DNA from: Tomocerus qinae
Lineage: Eukaryota > Arthropoda > Collembola > Entomobryomorpha > Tomoceridae
Assembly: GCA_020055645.1 (NCBI GenBank)
Contig: CM034546.1
Coordinates: forward strand, 42,780,001-42,844,000
Reading direction: 5' to 3'
DNA length: 64,000 nt
Shown: positions 18,168-29,988 of the stretch, in pieces
How positions within the stretch are numbered: position 1 is the first letter of the stretch
How the letters are laid out: every line of letters starts with the position of its first letter
The notes under the pieces: model-generated
The model's database searches: none
What the model was told of the DNA's origin: nothing
Seen by the model: the letters and a program-made list of their open reading frames with translations, nothing else
Program-made: the position numbers and the translations under genes

Positions 18168-20729
18168 TAAACCCCGGAAAGGCAGGCACGGAAAATCCCA
18201 AAACAGGCAAGCATTTAAGCTCGAAAAAATAGAAAATAGGCACTTAAAATAGGCACTAAAATTAATCACTATAATCACACAGAAAGACTAAAATCATATT
18301 TTCTGAGGCATTAAATTACAGAATAGACTCAAATTTATTAAATCGTATTTATTTCTTTCATATTTTACAATTGTTTTGTAAATAACGCATCCATTATTTT
18401 ATTATCAATTTGTTTTACTGAACAGAAAGATACGAAAATCTCAACTAATCATCTCAAAATAAGATACCACTGTCCATTCTAAATGTTCAGCAGTCATTCC
18501 CCTCCGACGGTCGCTAAAAATCAGCTTTTCGAAACTAAAACTTCGTTCGTTATCTACAGTAGTGAGTGGAGCAAATTTAAATGCTGCAATTTGAGAGGGA
18601 TTGAGGCTCAACTCTATGTTTTCTTCTCCATGTAAAATTTGGTCAATTTTGGTTACTGCTTCCAAATCTTTGTTTTTGTTCAAAACATTTTTCCATTTAA
18701 GCAATACTTTTTCCCCGATAGACCCCTTTGCTTCACTTAATTTTTCAGTGGTACTAGTGACAAGCTCGAGAGTTTCGCTTAGCGAAATCTCCTTTCCTTC
18801 AAGTGTTTTTATGGTTTCGCATAAGAAACCATAGTGGACAGAAATATAAGACAGATTTCTACGCACTCTTTCTTTAGAAAACATTTCCTGGGCTTTTAAA
18901 AATGGCAGCTGATTCTGTAGAGTTTAAAGCTTCTACAACTGACTTGACAGATTCGAAATTTTTTGAATAAAATTCAATAGCTGTTAACCATGTTCCCCAT
19001 CTCGAAATTACTGGCTGAGGAGGAAGTTCTAGCTTTGGAAACATATTACGATATTTAAGTATTCGAGATGGTGATTTTCGAAACACTGCCTTAACCGAAG
19101 CCACTAACTTGTCAACGTCACTAAAATTTGAACGAACTTCTTCTGCAACTAAATGCAAACCGTGAGTAACACAGGTTACATGCAATAAGTTGGGATATGT
19201 GTTTTTCAAATTTTTTCCAGCTTTTTTCATATACGCCACTCCGTCTGTCAGCAAAAGCAAAAATCTTCGATCAATATCAGTTTGAGTGCTCAAAGGCCAA
19301 AGAATCACTGAAATAATTTTTAATCGGATTAATTTTGGGTTGCTTTTATGATAATTTAAAAATATTTTTTTCGGTATTTCAAATTATAATTCTTAGTGTA
19401 GAATATTTATTTTTAATCTTACTTACGTAAAGCATCTAACACTAACTGTGTCACTGTTGAACTATTGGTTTTTTCAAGTTGCTTCGATGCCAATAAATGG
19501 GATTTAGAAAATTTGTCCTTGTCCATGCGCCCTACCAAAACGTTTGCTATATATCTACCCGCCGCATCGGTAGTTTCATCAATCGAAAGCCATATGTAGT
19601 TTAACCCTATGTCACTTCGAATGGCATCTACACTCTGATGTTCAAAATATTTAGTAAATCATTAAATTGTCCTGAAATCAAAAATCTTGTTTTAATTAAG
19701 TTTTTAGTGCTACCATCGTATAAAGCTTTTTAGATACGACTTTCTGAGGGTGGATTCGTCAGGAACCGTCTTGTTAGTGTACTTTTCCAAAAAGTTTTTG
19801 AAAATAGGGTTTTGTAATTTGTACCATGGGATATTCGCTGCAACAAGAGCTTGGCTTAGATCTCTATAAAACTCGTTTTCTACTGTTGGTCCCATATCTG
19901 ACAGAAGCATTTGTCTTTCTGCTTTAGCGTTAAAACGTGTGACGGATTTCGTGTGCAAATCAGTTTTTTCGTGTTGTAATAGTCCGTACAACTTCTTAAA
20001 TTCGAAAATTTTCCCACAAGGCTGCATAAATTAAATAAAAGGTTTCAATGTGTTGTTTTGTAAGGTACCAATTTCCAATTAAATAACATATGATATGAAA
20101 TGTATATATCTTACCTCACAGTAAATGTATTTGTCATTTTCAATCCGGTAGTGACTGGGATTTTGAGCTTTTCTCAGCCATTCTCTCATAAGAATTACAT
20201 GTGAACTTTTTTGTTTCCCCATCTCAAATTATTTTTGGGCATTAAAAACACTTTGGAATGGGCATTACGGCATTAGAAAAGAGAGAGAATTGGTTTGACA
20301 TTAATTGATATACTTTGACACGATTGATTCAAATTGGAAGCAGTAGCGCATTACCAAGGATAACAACTATGGTGGCTGTATTAGAAAGAAAGATTATGCA
20401 AGATATTTATGAAAATGTTATTTGTTCGTACTTTTAGTTAGGAAATTCGTAATTTAATTTATTTAATTTTAGTTTTTCAGTAAAAATTCAAATTAAATGC
20501 AAAAATTAAGACATTTTTGCTGAAAATGCATCGATAGGCATTTATAGGCACTTAAAGCCAAGATAGGCTTATGCCTAGGCATAGGCGCTACAAACGTAAT
20601 ATAGGCATTTATAGGCACTATCAAACTGAAAATTTAAGCTCGTAGATATCTAAAACGTAAAACTGCAAATTATTTTCTTCATTAGATAATGCGGTAAGAA
20701 TAGGCATTTGCCTGCCTTTCCTTGCTCTA
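18168..20729 (-). mobile_element. hAT-superfamily DNA transposon inserted in the retroelement leader
   Basis: The terminal inverted repeats share GGAAAGGCAGGCA (left at about 18176, right ending at about 20722). The outer right end is TAGAG, which fits the hAT terminal consensus. The 8-bp target duplication TTGATTAT is perfect on both sides (18160-18167 and 20730-20737). The internal region carries a minus-strand hAT transposase (18441-20222). The intact duplication shows a fairly recent insertion, younger than the retroelement. Confidence 0.85.
18441..20222 (-). pseudogene. hAT transposase, spliced, several frame breaks
   Basis: Exon 1 (20115-20222, ATG at 20222, 36 codons) ends in GAG|GTAAGA. 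Exon 2 opens after ...TTTATGCAG at 20021. The junction makes a C2H2 BED-type finger, CEPC...HEKTDLH. Downstream blocks (about 19430-19620, 18874-19308, 18441-18884) carry the RNase-H-like core, with IWLSIDETTDAAGRYIANVL and FLLLLTDGVAYMKKAG, and the C-terminal dimerisation part FAPLTTVDNERSFS. Frame changes occur near 19730, near 19640 and near 18880, so this copy is probably inactive and would have been moved by another copy's enzyme. hAT transposases cut and paste DNA with 8-bp target duplication, matching what is seen at the ends. Confidence 0.85.
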
Positions 20730-20737
20730 TTGATTAT

Positions 20738-21052
20738 TTATTTAAGGAGGATAAGAGAATACACACACGGAGAAGTTGACAATAATAAAGTGAATCTTAA
20801 ACTGAACAACAGAGTGGTAGGGATTTCGCCCTTTTATATACAATTGACAGCACATCTTTATAATCCTTAATTATCTATGTCAATAAGTTTTTAATCCGAA
20901 ATTTACATATTAAGCGAAAGTTAGATCTTAAACTTTAATGATGTGGAACACTTGACCATAAAATTTCATTCATTCACATAAATATGCTTACGTGTGTAAT
21001 TGTTTCCTTGGTTGGTGACATAATTTGCTCTGTCGTGTGTGTATGTATATGA
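20738..21052. other. Retroelement leader, second part, next to the 5' LTR
   Basis: No gene. By strict position the primer-binding site should begin at 21052 on the minus strand, but the sequence there (TCATATACATACACACAC) shows no TGG start and no tRNA 3'-end match that I recognise. Confidence 0.4.
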
Positions 21053-21296
21053 TGTAACTATTATGGTAACTATACTATATATAGTGCAAGACATTTTTAT
21101 ACTTTCTTATCTATATTCATGCGGTGACATTCATCTATCACTATTCATGCACATACATTTATTCACTACGTTACATGCAAACAAGTTATCGTTACCGAAC
21201 ATGTCATAACTGCATTGCTGCATTTGCTAATTATTATCTTAAAGTTAAAAGTTACATTTTGTATTATTTTAAGTGAATTGCTTAGCAATTCTTACA
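21053..21296 (-). repeat. 5' LTR of the retroelement (right end in window)
   Basis: About 244 bp, starting TGTAA and ending TTACA on the plus strand. It contains CTATACTATATATAGTG near 21072-21087, a possible TATA region absent from the other LTR, and a palindrome GAATTGCTTAGCAATTC near its other end. Confidence 0.7.
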
Positions 21297-21603
21297 ATAT
21301 TGTTCAATGAGTAGAATGTATTTCAAATACATTGATTTTTCTATTAATTCCAACTGACCTCTTCGCGGTTTCTAATTTGGTGGGCCAGAGGTATAGATTT
21401 TATATTGATTATAGAGTCAAGAAATATAATAAAATTTGCTTTAGTACGACCTAGGGTCAACTTTTGTGTTTAAATTGAAATGTGGCTCGGGTTTACGGAG
21501 CTCTCAACCACCGTTATACATACTGCTTTTAGTTGACAATGGACCAATTTTAGGCCCAGTTAGCTTTAATTGACAATGTAGCGCCAATCAGTCAATAAGC
21601 CTT

Positions 21604-22128
21604 TCCCACAATTGCTTTCTGGTCACCAGTTGAAGTCAGTGTTGGGAAATTGACCACTTTTTTGCATTTTGACCGGGCCGGGTGGTCAAAACCGGTCAAA
21701 ATATCAGTATACAGTTACTTAGGCTAGCAATGCATATTTAAAATATTTAGAGAATCAAATATTACCTATAACCAATGAAACACTAATCTACTAACATCCA
21801 ACTACAAAATGACACACTCTAATCATTTTTAACTGCAATCTTTAGAAAGTTATATTTGTTGTTTACTGTTGCAGTAAAAGCTACCTTAGGGTCTCAATGT
21901 ACCCCAAAAGAGTATTTTGTCCATTTTGACCGCTTTTTGGGTATGTTTTGACCGGGCCGTTTTGACCGAAAATGGTCAAAACGGTTTTAACCACGACCCA
22001 ACCCTGGTTGAAGTGAAGCTCATAGTAGATGGAAATATATTTTTTTCAGGCTTTTTTAATGTATAATTCTCTACCTCCATCTACTGAGCTTCACTTCAAC
22101 TGGTGACCAGGAAGCCATTGTGGGAAAT
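21604..22128. mobile_element. Miniature inverted-repeat element split by another one
   Basis: Once the insertion at 21637-22006 is taken out, the arms TTTCCCACAATTGCTTTC... and its complement near 22090-22128 pair over about 55 bp around a short loop. This makes a foldback MITE of about 150 bp. Confidence 0.65.
21637..22006. mobile_element. Non-autonomous hAT-like MITE
   Basis: 370 bp with termini CAGTGTTGGG and CCCAACCCTG (inverted, one mismatch) and a perfect 8-bp target duplication GTTGAAGT on both sides. The inside is built from repeated GGTCAAAA/TTTTGACC motifs, and there is no ORF. The CAG terminus plus 8-bp duplication is typical of hAT. Confidence 0.85.
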
Positions 22129-22390
22129 TATTATAGCCATTAGAAAATTGAATTCTTTTGTCCTATAAGAGAGCTCCAAATATTATATGGAATGTTTCAT
22201 CAAATTATCCCATCATTCCTGAGTCTCAATCCGAGTCCGAGATTCTTGTAGTAAAGGGTATCCACCCTTTGGAGGTATTAATTAAAAGACTCATTTGAAA
22301 ATTCTAACACTTAATAGGAAACCTTTACTGAACCCACCTAGTGCGTGGGTGGATGCAGTTTATTTTCCTCGATCGGATAAAACCAAATAA

Positions 22391-22667
22391 CACTTGGCAG
22401 CGTAGATGTAAGTTGTAGGTAAACATCCCATCCAATCCAAAAGATGGAATATCCAACCCCATCCATCCCACCACCAAACACCAAAGAAAATACCAAATTC
22501 CCATCCAGCCCATCAGCAACATCCAAGAAATTGTCTCCATCCAATCCAGCCCAACACCGGCATCCAAGTAATTGTCCCTATCCCTTCAAGCCCATCCGGA
22601 TGGGATGGTTGATGGGATTGGAATGTTGGGTAAAATGGACGGGATGTTTACATCTATGCTTGGAAGT
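22391..22667. repeat. CCATCC-rich imperfect inverted-repeat element
   Basis: The ends read CACTTGGCAGCGTAGATGTA on the left and, inverted on the right, ACTTCCAAGCATAGATGTAA. Both lead into AAACATCCC. The interior is a CCATCCAATCC-type simple-sequence region. Likely a MITE; no target duplication was established. Confidence 0.5.
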
Positions 22668-22716
22668 TTGCATAATGGTGAGTCAGAGTGACGTAACTTT
22701 ATACCTCAAGTCAAAA

Positions 22717-23035
22717 ATATCGCACCTTATAAGGTATCAAAAGCGCAATATGCATTTTCAGATTGGTGGTTAAAATGCGCAATATAAGGGGCGAAATGAA
22801 TTTTATGATAAAAATGAGAAAGCATAAAATTTTATGCAACATTTTCACATCTTGGATTTTTATAGCCGGAAACAGCTGAGCTATTAGTGGTTGTAAATCA
22901 TATTTTCTACCTAAACACGTTGTACAACTTGTGTCTCACGCTCTTTCCTGTAAAAATGGCGTTCATGCATATTGCGCATTTTCACTACCAACCTGCAAAT
23001 GCATATTGTGCTTTTGATACCTTAAGGTGCGATAT
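22717..23035. repeat. Inverted-repeat MITE, ATATCGCACCTT ends
   Basis: Arms of about 66 bp (22717-22784 and 22966-23035) are near-complementary, sharing ATATCGCACCTTA, GGTATCAAAAGC and AAAATGCGCAATAT. They surround about 180 bp without coding potential. Confidence 0.7.
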
Positions 23036-23042
23036 GTCATTA

Positions 23043-23638
23043 CATATCGTCCCTTAAGGATGGAAAAAGCCTCTATCCACTTTCAGTTTGGTACAGGAAT
23101 AAGCCTATGTCCATTTTTTATTTGGCACAGGAAAAAGCCAAAATCCATTTATTGGTTGGTACAGGAATAAGCCTAAATCCACCTTACGTTTGGTGCAGGA
23201 AATAGCCTATCCTCTTGCAGCATTACGTAAAGTTGTCGGGGCACAGTAAGAATAAACAAGTTGACGAAATGAAGTATTTATTATTTTGATGTTGATACTT
23301 TGATACTTGAAATTTGTCATGCTAGAATGTACATCAGCATTATACATTTTAGCTAATTACACAATAAGACAAAAACAAAACTTTTAACGACTCAAATTCG
23401 GATTTTGATATTGGATAAAACTAAACTGGCTGGAAGGAACTCAAGGAAGAATGAAAGTTCAATATTTCCGCCGCCCATATTAACCATGTATCAATACGCC
23501 CCTATAAGCTGCAAGAGGGTAGAGGCTATTTCTGCACCAAACGAAAGGTGGATTTAGGCTTATTCCATTACCAAACTGAAAGTGGATAGACCGGATAGAG
23601 GCTTTTTCCATCCTTAAGGGACGATATTATATTACATT
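23043..23638. repeat. Inverted-repeat element, ATCGTCCCTTAAGGATGG ends
   Basis: The outer ends match in inverted orientation (left ATCGTCCCTTAAGGATGG at 23046, right complement ending near 23634), with extended similarity inward (AATAAGCCTAAATCCACC; TTTGGTGCAG). The inner arm of the left side contains partly tandem units of about 40 bp. Non-autonomous; no ORF. Confidence 0.65.
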
Positions 23639-23995
23639 TCAGGCTCACCTTATATCTATTGTATTCGAAAGACAATGGATCAATATGCTGTATTACAATG
23701 GACCTCCCACGTTCATTTGCTCGACTCGAAGTATGAGCTGAAGTTAAGCCTTTTGCATTGCTTAACCCTACATGACATACGAAATGAACTGTGACACATG
23801 ACATGTCCCAATTGGGATTCCCATTAGTCCCATTTGGGATTGATTCCCGCCGCCTCAGTGCACACGGTTTCGAAATGACATGTCCCAAATGGGACATGTC
23901 ATGTAATACTCAAATTTCAATCAAACTGGACTTATGTTACTGATCAAGTCATTGTTAATTCTGACCTAAAAATTTAAAACCTCACCCAAAACTTG

Positions 23996-24605
23996 GCCCA
24001 AATATAAATACTGACCCAAAAATCTTAAACTTGACGCAAATATAAATACTGTTCCAAATATAAATACTGACCCAAATATAAATACTGACCCAAATATAAA
24101 TACTGTTCCAAATATAAATACTGTTCCAAATATAAATACTGACCCAAATATAAATACTGACCCAAATATAAATAGTGACCCAAATATAAATACTGACCCA
24201 AATATAAATACTGACCCAAATATAAATACTGACCCAAATATAAATACTGACCCAAATATAAATACTGACCCAAATATAAATACTGACCCAAATATAAATA
24301 CTGACCCAAATATAAATACTGACCCAAATATAAATACTGACCCAAATATAAATACTGACCCAAATATAAATACTGACCCAAATATAAATACTGACCCAAA
24401 TATAAATACTGACCCAAATATAAATACTGACCCAAATATAAATACTGACCCAAATATAAATACTGACCCAAATATAAATACTGACCCAAATATAAATACT
24501 GACCCAAATATAAATACTGACCCAAATATAAATACTGACCCAAATATAAATACTGACCCAATTATAAATACTGACCCAAATATAAATACTGACCCAATTA
24601 TAAAT
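23996..24605. repeat. 18-bp minisatellite (AATACTGACCCAAATATA)
   Basis: Roughly 33 tandem copies of an 18-bp unit. The central copies are almost identical, and variants with GTTCCA or CCAATTA lie at the edges. Because 18 is a multiple of three, the minus strand gives long repetitive open frames; these are artefacts of the repeat. Confidence 0.95.
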
Positions 24606-25239
24606 ACAAGCAAGCGTTACTTACAGTAAGTCTTCGGGTTACACATACGTATATGTGACTTTCCAATAGTACTATAATAATAGATTCATATGAATACTAA
24701 TTTCTAGCGCTGTAGATTTTATTAGGGCGTTATGAGTTTTTCATTATTGATTCCTCTCATTTCGTGTAGAATACGAGAATACCTCATCCTTAGAGGGAAG
24801 TAGGAAGTAAAAAATTGTTCTCAATTTACGACGCAAGAATTTGGCGGGGTCGCTGGGGCTTACTTATGAAAAATTTTACTGTTAATCGCTTCAAAATCGG
24901 AACTGTACAATGTGAGACGTGAAAACTTCCATTCCACAGGTAAATTTGTTGCTTTCAGTATTGACAGTTTTAAGAAACAAAGCCTTCAATAGACCCTCGG
25001 TACATATGTTTAGATTTAAAGACGGTATACCAAATCTTTCGAATTAGGGGTAACAATATGGAATGCCAGAAGAGGTAGCGTTAAATCCAGAAATCTTTCA
25101 ATAACATAAATATGCATTGTTGCCAATTGGTCCATATTGTCAACCAATAGAGATAATAAGTAATAAAACCTACGGCAAGCCGTAACAGAAGCTCGCCTGA
25201 TCAAAGGGGACCGTGTACACATTTTTTGGTGGAACAATA
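24606..25239. other. Unassigned DNA between two arrays
   Basis: I see no supported gene, repeat or RNA in this stretch. Confidence 0.3.
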
Positions 25240-26010
25240 ATATAAATACATATAAATTTTGACTATTAAAATCAACAGAAAATCAAAATAGATTATTATT
25301 GACTATTAAAATTAACAAAAAATCAAAATAAAATAATATTGACTATTAGAATCAACATAAAATCAAAATAGAATAGTGTTGACTATTGAAATCAACATAA
25401 AATCAAACTAGATTATTATTGACTATTAAAATCAACAAAAAATCAAAATAGAAAATTTTTGACTATTAAAATCAACAGAAAACCAAAATAGATTAATACT
25501 TACTATAAAAATCAACAGAAAATCAAAATGGATTAATATTGACTATTAAAATCAACAGAAAATCAAAATAAATTAATATTGACTATTAAAATCAACAGAA
25601 AATCAAAATAGATTAATATTGACTATTAAAATCAGCGTAAAATCAAAATAGATTAATATTGACTATTAAAATCAACAGAAAATCAAAATATATCAATATT
25701 GACTATTAAAATCAACAGAAAATCAAAATAGATTAATATTGACTATTAAAATCAACATAAAATCAAAATAGATTAATATTGACTAATACAATCAACAGAA
25801 AATCAAAATAGATTAATATTGACTGTGAAAATCAACAGAAAATCAAAACAGATTGATATTGACTATTAAAGTAAACAAAAAATCAAAATTGACTAATATT
25901 GATTATCAAAATAAACAAAAAATCAAAGTTGATTAATATTGAGTATCAAAATCAAAAGAAAATCAAAATCAGTAAATATTGACTATCATAATGAAAAGTA
26001 ATTCGAAAAA
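25240..26010. repeat. 40-bp AT-rich tandem array
   Basis: About 19 copies of a 40-bp unit built around GACTATTAAAATCAACAG and AAAATCAAAATAGATTAAT. Central copies are well conserved and the edges degenerate, the usual sign of unequal exchange. Confidence 0.9.
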
Positions 26011-26366
26011 TGTTAATTTGACTATCAATTTGCAAATAAAGGAGAAATAGATTTATTTCCAACTTATAATAGGTATTTTCCGGTTTTATTTACTTTATTA
26101 TTAAATCTTAAATTTGGTCGAAGCGGTATTTAATATTTTGTACTATCCCGCTAACAATCCATAAGAAGCACAATTGAACTTTTAATGTCCATTTAATGCC
26201 ACATTTTCATTTTGACTATTAAAATGAAGACAAAGTGAGCGGGCGGCGTCTCAGCAACCTATGGACCAATGTGGCCCATTTTCAATAGGCTTTGTCACAG
26301 GTCCATATGCAATGTTTTTGCCAAGTTTAGTTGAAATCCATCAATGTCTTCAAAAGTTTTCGTGTA

Positions 26367-26394
26367 AACGGACGGACGGACGGACGGACGGACT
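26367..26394. repeat. (GGAC)n tract
   Basis: Seven tetranucleotide units in an otherwise single-copy-looking context (26240-26430). It resembles the simple-sequence tail of a dispersed element, but no element boundaries could be fixed. Confidence 0.6.
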
Positions 26395-26489
26395 GTGCGA
26401 TTCTATAAGCTGCCTTATCAGGCGAGCTAAAAATGAGGGAATATATGTATGAATTAATGTATACTATAATCGATTGTGTCATTTGTGTA

Positions 26490-26770
26490 ATGGCTTGCTT
26501 TCCTGGAGATGGTGGGATCTTTTCTCAGAAAAAACAATGAACACATTGTCAATTCATTTATACCTTCTTATCCATTAAAAACTTAATAGCTTCAAGTAAA
26601 TTAAATACATTACCTACCTATATGTAATTCTCTTGATCAATATTTTGTCCTTCCGTCCACCAATATTTATGAATTGGCTGAGCCACAAGAAGTTTAGTAA
26701 ACAGTTTTCTACCCTATAATAATCAATTAAGGCTGCCTTTGGGTTTATGATATTATATGCTTTAGGTATC
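26490..26770 (-). repeat. Dispersed segment also present at 56.2 kb
   Basis: About 280 bp align with 56190-56465. On the minus strand both retain a short similar reading frame (RKLFTKLLVAQPIHKY here, RKLFIKLPMTQATHAY there). This suggests a decayed coding element or an old gene duplicate. The identity of the source is unknown. Confidence 0.45.
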
Positions 26771-27098
26771 GCACAAAGTCAATTAAAGAGTTATTCGCTA
26801 TCCACTATAAATGCCCACAAAATGCAAATTACAGCTTTATTTTTAAAAATTAAAATTTAGTACAAAGCCTACAAATCTTAACAATAACTAAATTTGGAAT
26901 TATGTCATATTTGCAAATCTCCAAGCTTTTGGTTATATTAAATTTTATTTGTACCCAATAAATTGAAAATTTGAATTTCACGATACCGTTTATTTATATT
27001 GTGTGGACACGTGTACTGTATGATGTGTTATAAGTATTTTATATTATTATATATATGTTATTGGAATTAAAATGCTATAGCTACTGGCGTTTTAATCA

Positions 27099-29384
27099 TT
27101 ACATGTTTTGCCGTTTCCTTGTACGACGAGAAACTTGATGACGTATAGTAGGGACTGAGTGATACAATTTTGACATGCATTTTTGCACATTTTTTATACC
27201 GGCTAGTAATTTTGAAGCTATAACTTTTCTAAGCTCTACAATAAAAACCAAGAGACACAATGCCCAACAACTGAAAGTCGCAATAAATACGGAAATAAAG
27301 TTGGAATTCAATTTTAGTCCTTATGGGCCATAGTTAGATACTTTCCAATAATCTTCAGGATTGCAATACTCATGCGATTGAAATATGAACTGTTCCAAAG
27401 CAGTATAAATCCCTGAATGTATCATGGAATTCATTCTTACAATAGTCAATTCTCCGAAAGGTAAACCATTGAAATTCCACTGAATGTTTTGCACACCAAT
27501 ATCTGAATATTTATCACCCGGATAAAATTCTTGTTTAGGGTAAAGTTTTTTAGGGAAATTCCATTCTGATTTCAGAAAAAAGTTATGAAGCATATCTGAC
27601 CAATCCAAATAGATACTATTTTCACATTTCGAAACCTGCATTTGAATAGAAGTCGTTGGATAGTTTTGAGGGATGTCCATACTTTTGAAAACTTTGTTAT
27701 GAATACTTTTAATCGTCGAATTTTTAAATTTAACATGACGATTTTTTGGGTCATTCCCAAATAAATGGAATTCACTACTTATTCCTATTCCCCGATTCCA
27801 AAAATTCTTCTTGATGAAGTCAACATTAAATCGGCCAAACAAACACAGGAAAGACTTTTTAAGATTTTCATCAAATAAACAATTTTTCAATTCGATATCC
27901 GTTGAAACGGTTAATGGGGAATAGACAGTCACATTGTTAACATTCAGGAAAGTGTCAAATGAATCTATTGTTTTCACTGGTCGTTTGGCCACTAATTCTG
28001 TAATCACAAGTCCCTTGTATGCATTTGTAAGAACAATCGCCATGAACAGAAAACAACTCCAAAATATTTTGAATGTGAAAATCTTGGCAAGTTTAGTTGG
28101 AAAGGACATATTTTCTATCAATAGAGAAAATAATACTAAAACTGGATATTCTACACTAATAGTAGTGTTAGAAAATTGGATTAGTAGTTTGATAAATACG
28201 ACACAGCATAAAAACATTGCTCCAATAATTACCCAGACTTCCATTTTAAATGGTGAAAGAAAGCCCGTGAAGGAAATACGTTCGCTGATGATTGTGCAAG
28301 AGATGAAATTGAATACAACTGATTTGACAGTGAATTTTGTGTTTATAAAACATAACTTTTACCGCCGGAACGTTTTCAAGTTTTATGTGGGATGAATAAC
28401 CAAAAGCTATCGTTACATTTGGATAATTTTCGAAAAGTATGATCAATGTAACTGGAATGTGGGACAAATGTGGATATTTGAACTTCATTCTGAATGAAAT
28501 TTCATTACTTGGAAATGGATGCCCAATATAATTTTTTACTGCTTCCCAGTCTTTCGTATCCGGTTTAACACCATAGAAAACTATATTTTCGTGATTTTTT
28601 GATACCACTTTGTTCTCAACGACCAATCAGTTTTCTCATTTTGAAAAAGATAAACGGGATAAATAAATTTTTTTTGACTTTCCTGGACCATCAAAACTTT
28701 TCACGCAAGAAATGCAAATGCAGTAGATATATTTTGTAAGAGCCTTGTTTGCTTCAGAATGAATTAAAAACTTTGGGAGCATGCGTACTGATCTAATGCT
28801 GAAAACAATCGAAACTGCTTCCCAAATTTGTGCATTGAAGTTATCCGACATTCTTTCCGTTGTGGAAATGTGAGTTAACGCTGATTGATAGTTTGCTGTT
28901 TGCAGGTCGAAATCACTCAAAAGTACAACAGGGTCTCGCCAATAATATCTAGTTTTCGCAAAACCAGCTATTTCGCAAAACCAGTTGTTATAGGGTAGAC
29001 AAGAAAATGTATCAAACACTGATGGTTTTTGTTAAAGAAGGAGGAGAAAATATTTCTGGGTGGAGCCATACATCTCTTACTGCATGTCAGCTTACCTGTA
29101 AAAACCTTCCCGTAATTGAATTTGTATTTTTGGAAATGAAATGGTTGTGTTACTCCGTTAGTGATCGTTACTGGATGTGAGAAATTGGCGATTATAGATT
29201 CATTAAAATGACCAATTGAAAAGCCACCGAAAAAGAAGTGGAAATCACAATTTTTGGTGTTATCTACGTATGAATTAACGACTTGTGACTCCTTTGAGAT
29301 TGCACGTACCGTCGTTTTGTTGAAGAGGAATGCGGAAAAACTCCAGAGTATTTTCAGACTGACTACTACAGTTAAGTTTTTCAT
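27099..29384 (-). pseudogene. Ionotropic-receptor-like gene, full length but broken (copy 3)
   Basis: The most complete copy, in open blocks 28968-29384, 28636-29019, 28246-28626, 27321-28244 and 27099-27311. From N- to C-terminus it has a hydrophobic start, a cysteine-bearing extracellular domain, a first membrane helix (WVIIGAMFLCCVVF), a pore region and second helix (FWSCFLFMAIVLTNAYKG), an S2-like lobe and a last helix (FISVFIATFSCWALCLLVF) with a short basic tail. That is the IR order. Lesions are a short duplicated segment (GCAAAACCAG repeated near 28960-28985), a frame change near 28630, a deletion of about 32 bp near 28335 compared with copy 1, and an in-frame TAA at 27321. Clearly a pseudogene. 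Confidence 0.7.
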
Positions 29385-29499
29385 AATTTCGCAGCGGATA
29401 TGGCAACTTTACCACCAAAATATTAAAACTTGCAATAATTTTCAGTTCATTTCTATATTTCTTGTTTGCTGTTGAACTCTAAACTTTAGTTTTAATTTT

Positions 29500-29510
29500 T
29501 TTATATAAAA
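29500..29510 (-). promoter_or_regulatory. TATA-like box upstream of IR-like copy 3
   Basis: TTTATATAA-type motif with the ACGCG neighbour shared with copy 1, about 120 bp upstream of the ATG at 29384 (minus strand). Confidence 0.35.
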
Positions 29511-29812
29511 ACGCGTCATTTAGTGATGGAACTTTTTAATTAGGTTAAGACATTTTAAATTAAGATAAGATATCTTAGTGTAGATTAAGCTTATGTAATA
29601 TTTTTCTAGTTTCCAACACTATACACTACTTAGAAAAAAATTCCTGTCAATCGGTATGAACTTCACAGTTATTTTGGCTCTATGTTTGGTTATATTTTAC
29701 ATTTGATATTGCAACGATTGTATCAATACAATTGGATTTCCCTAGGAAGTCGTTCCGTGATAATTTCTTATAGTAGCTTTGCAACATGGACATCTGATAT
29801 CTGCTGAAACCA

Positions 29813-29988
29813 AGCACGTATCCAGAGGGGGGGCCGGGGGGCCCATGCCCCCCTGAGTATTCAGAAAAAAGCAATTTTTAGTCAAAAAAGGTTAAACACC
29901 CAAAACATTTTCGCGCTCCGCGCATGCCTTATTTTATCAATATATTTTGGTGAGCCCCCCCTAGGTCAAATTCCTAGATACGTGCTTG
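29813..29988. mobile_element. Miniature element with CAAGCACGTATC ends
   Basis: About 176 bp. The terminal inverted repeat CAAGCACGTATC is perfect over 12 bp, followed by G-runs on the left and C-runs on the right. Related, poorer copies are at 2286-2415 and possibly 58505-58625. There is no coding content. Confidence 0.7.

Larger units (their letters stand above)
5778..21296 (-). mobile_element. Env-containing Ty3/gypsy LTR retroelement, about 13 kb plus a nested hAT
   Basis: The element is bounded by direct repeats (5778-6009 and 21053-21296) and encodes on the minus strand, 5'->3', a signal-peptide ORF, Gag, a zinc-knuckle nucleocapsid, Pol (protease, RT, RNase H, integrase), a coiled-coil ORF, three short overlapping ORFs and a class-I-like envelope. 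Pol domain order (PR-RT-RH-IN) is that of Ty3/gypsy; the extra env recalls errantiviruses. After subtracting the hAT insertion (18168-20729 plus its duplicated target) it is about 13 kb, much longer than usual gypsy elements (5-9 kb). The LTRs start TGT and end ACA in both orientations, but I find no target-site duplication and no tRNA-matching primer site. Gag carries a frameshift, so this copy may be defective. It is an endogenous copy; function today is unknown. Confidence 0.8.

Noticed and set aside
23966..24613. Long minus-strand ORF of FIFGSV repeats
   Set aside because: It is a translation of the 18-bp minisatellite; frames open because the unit is a multiple of three.
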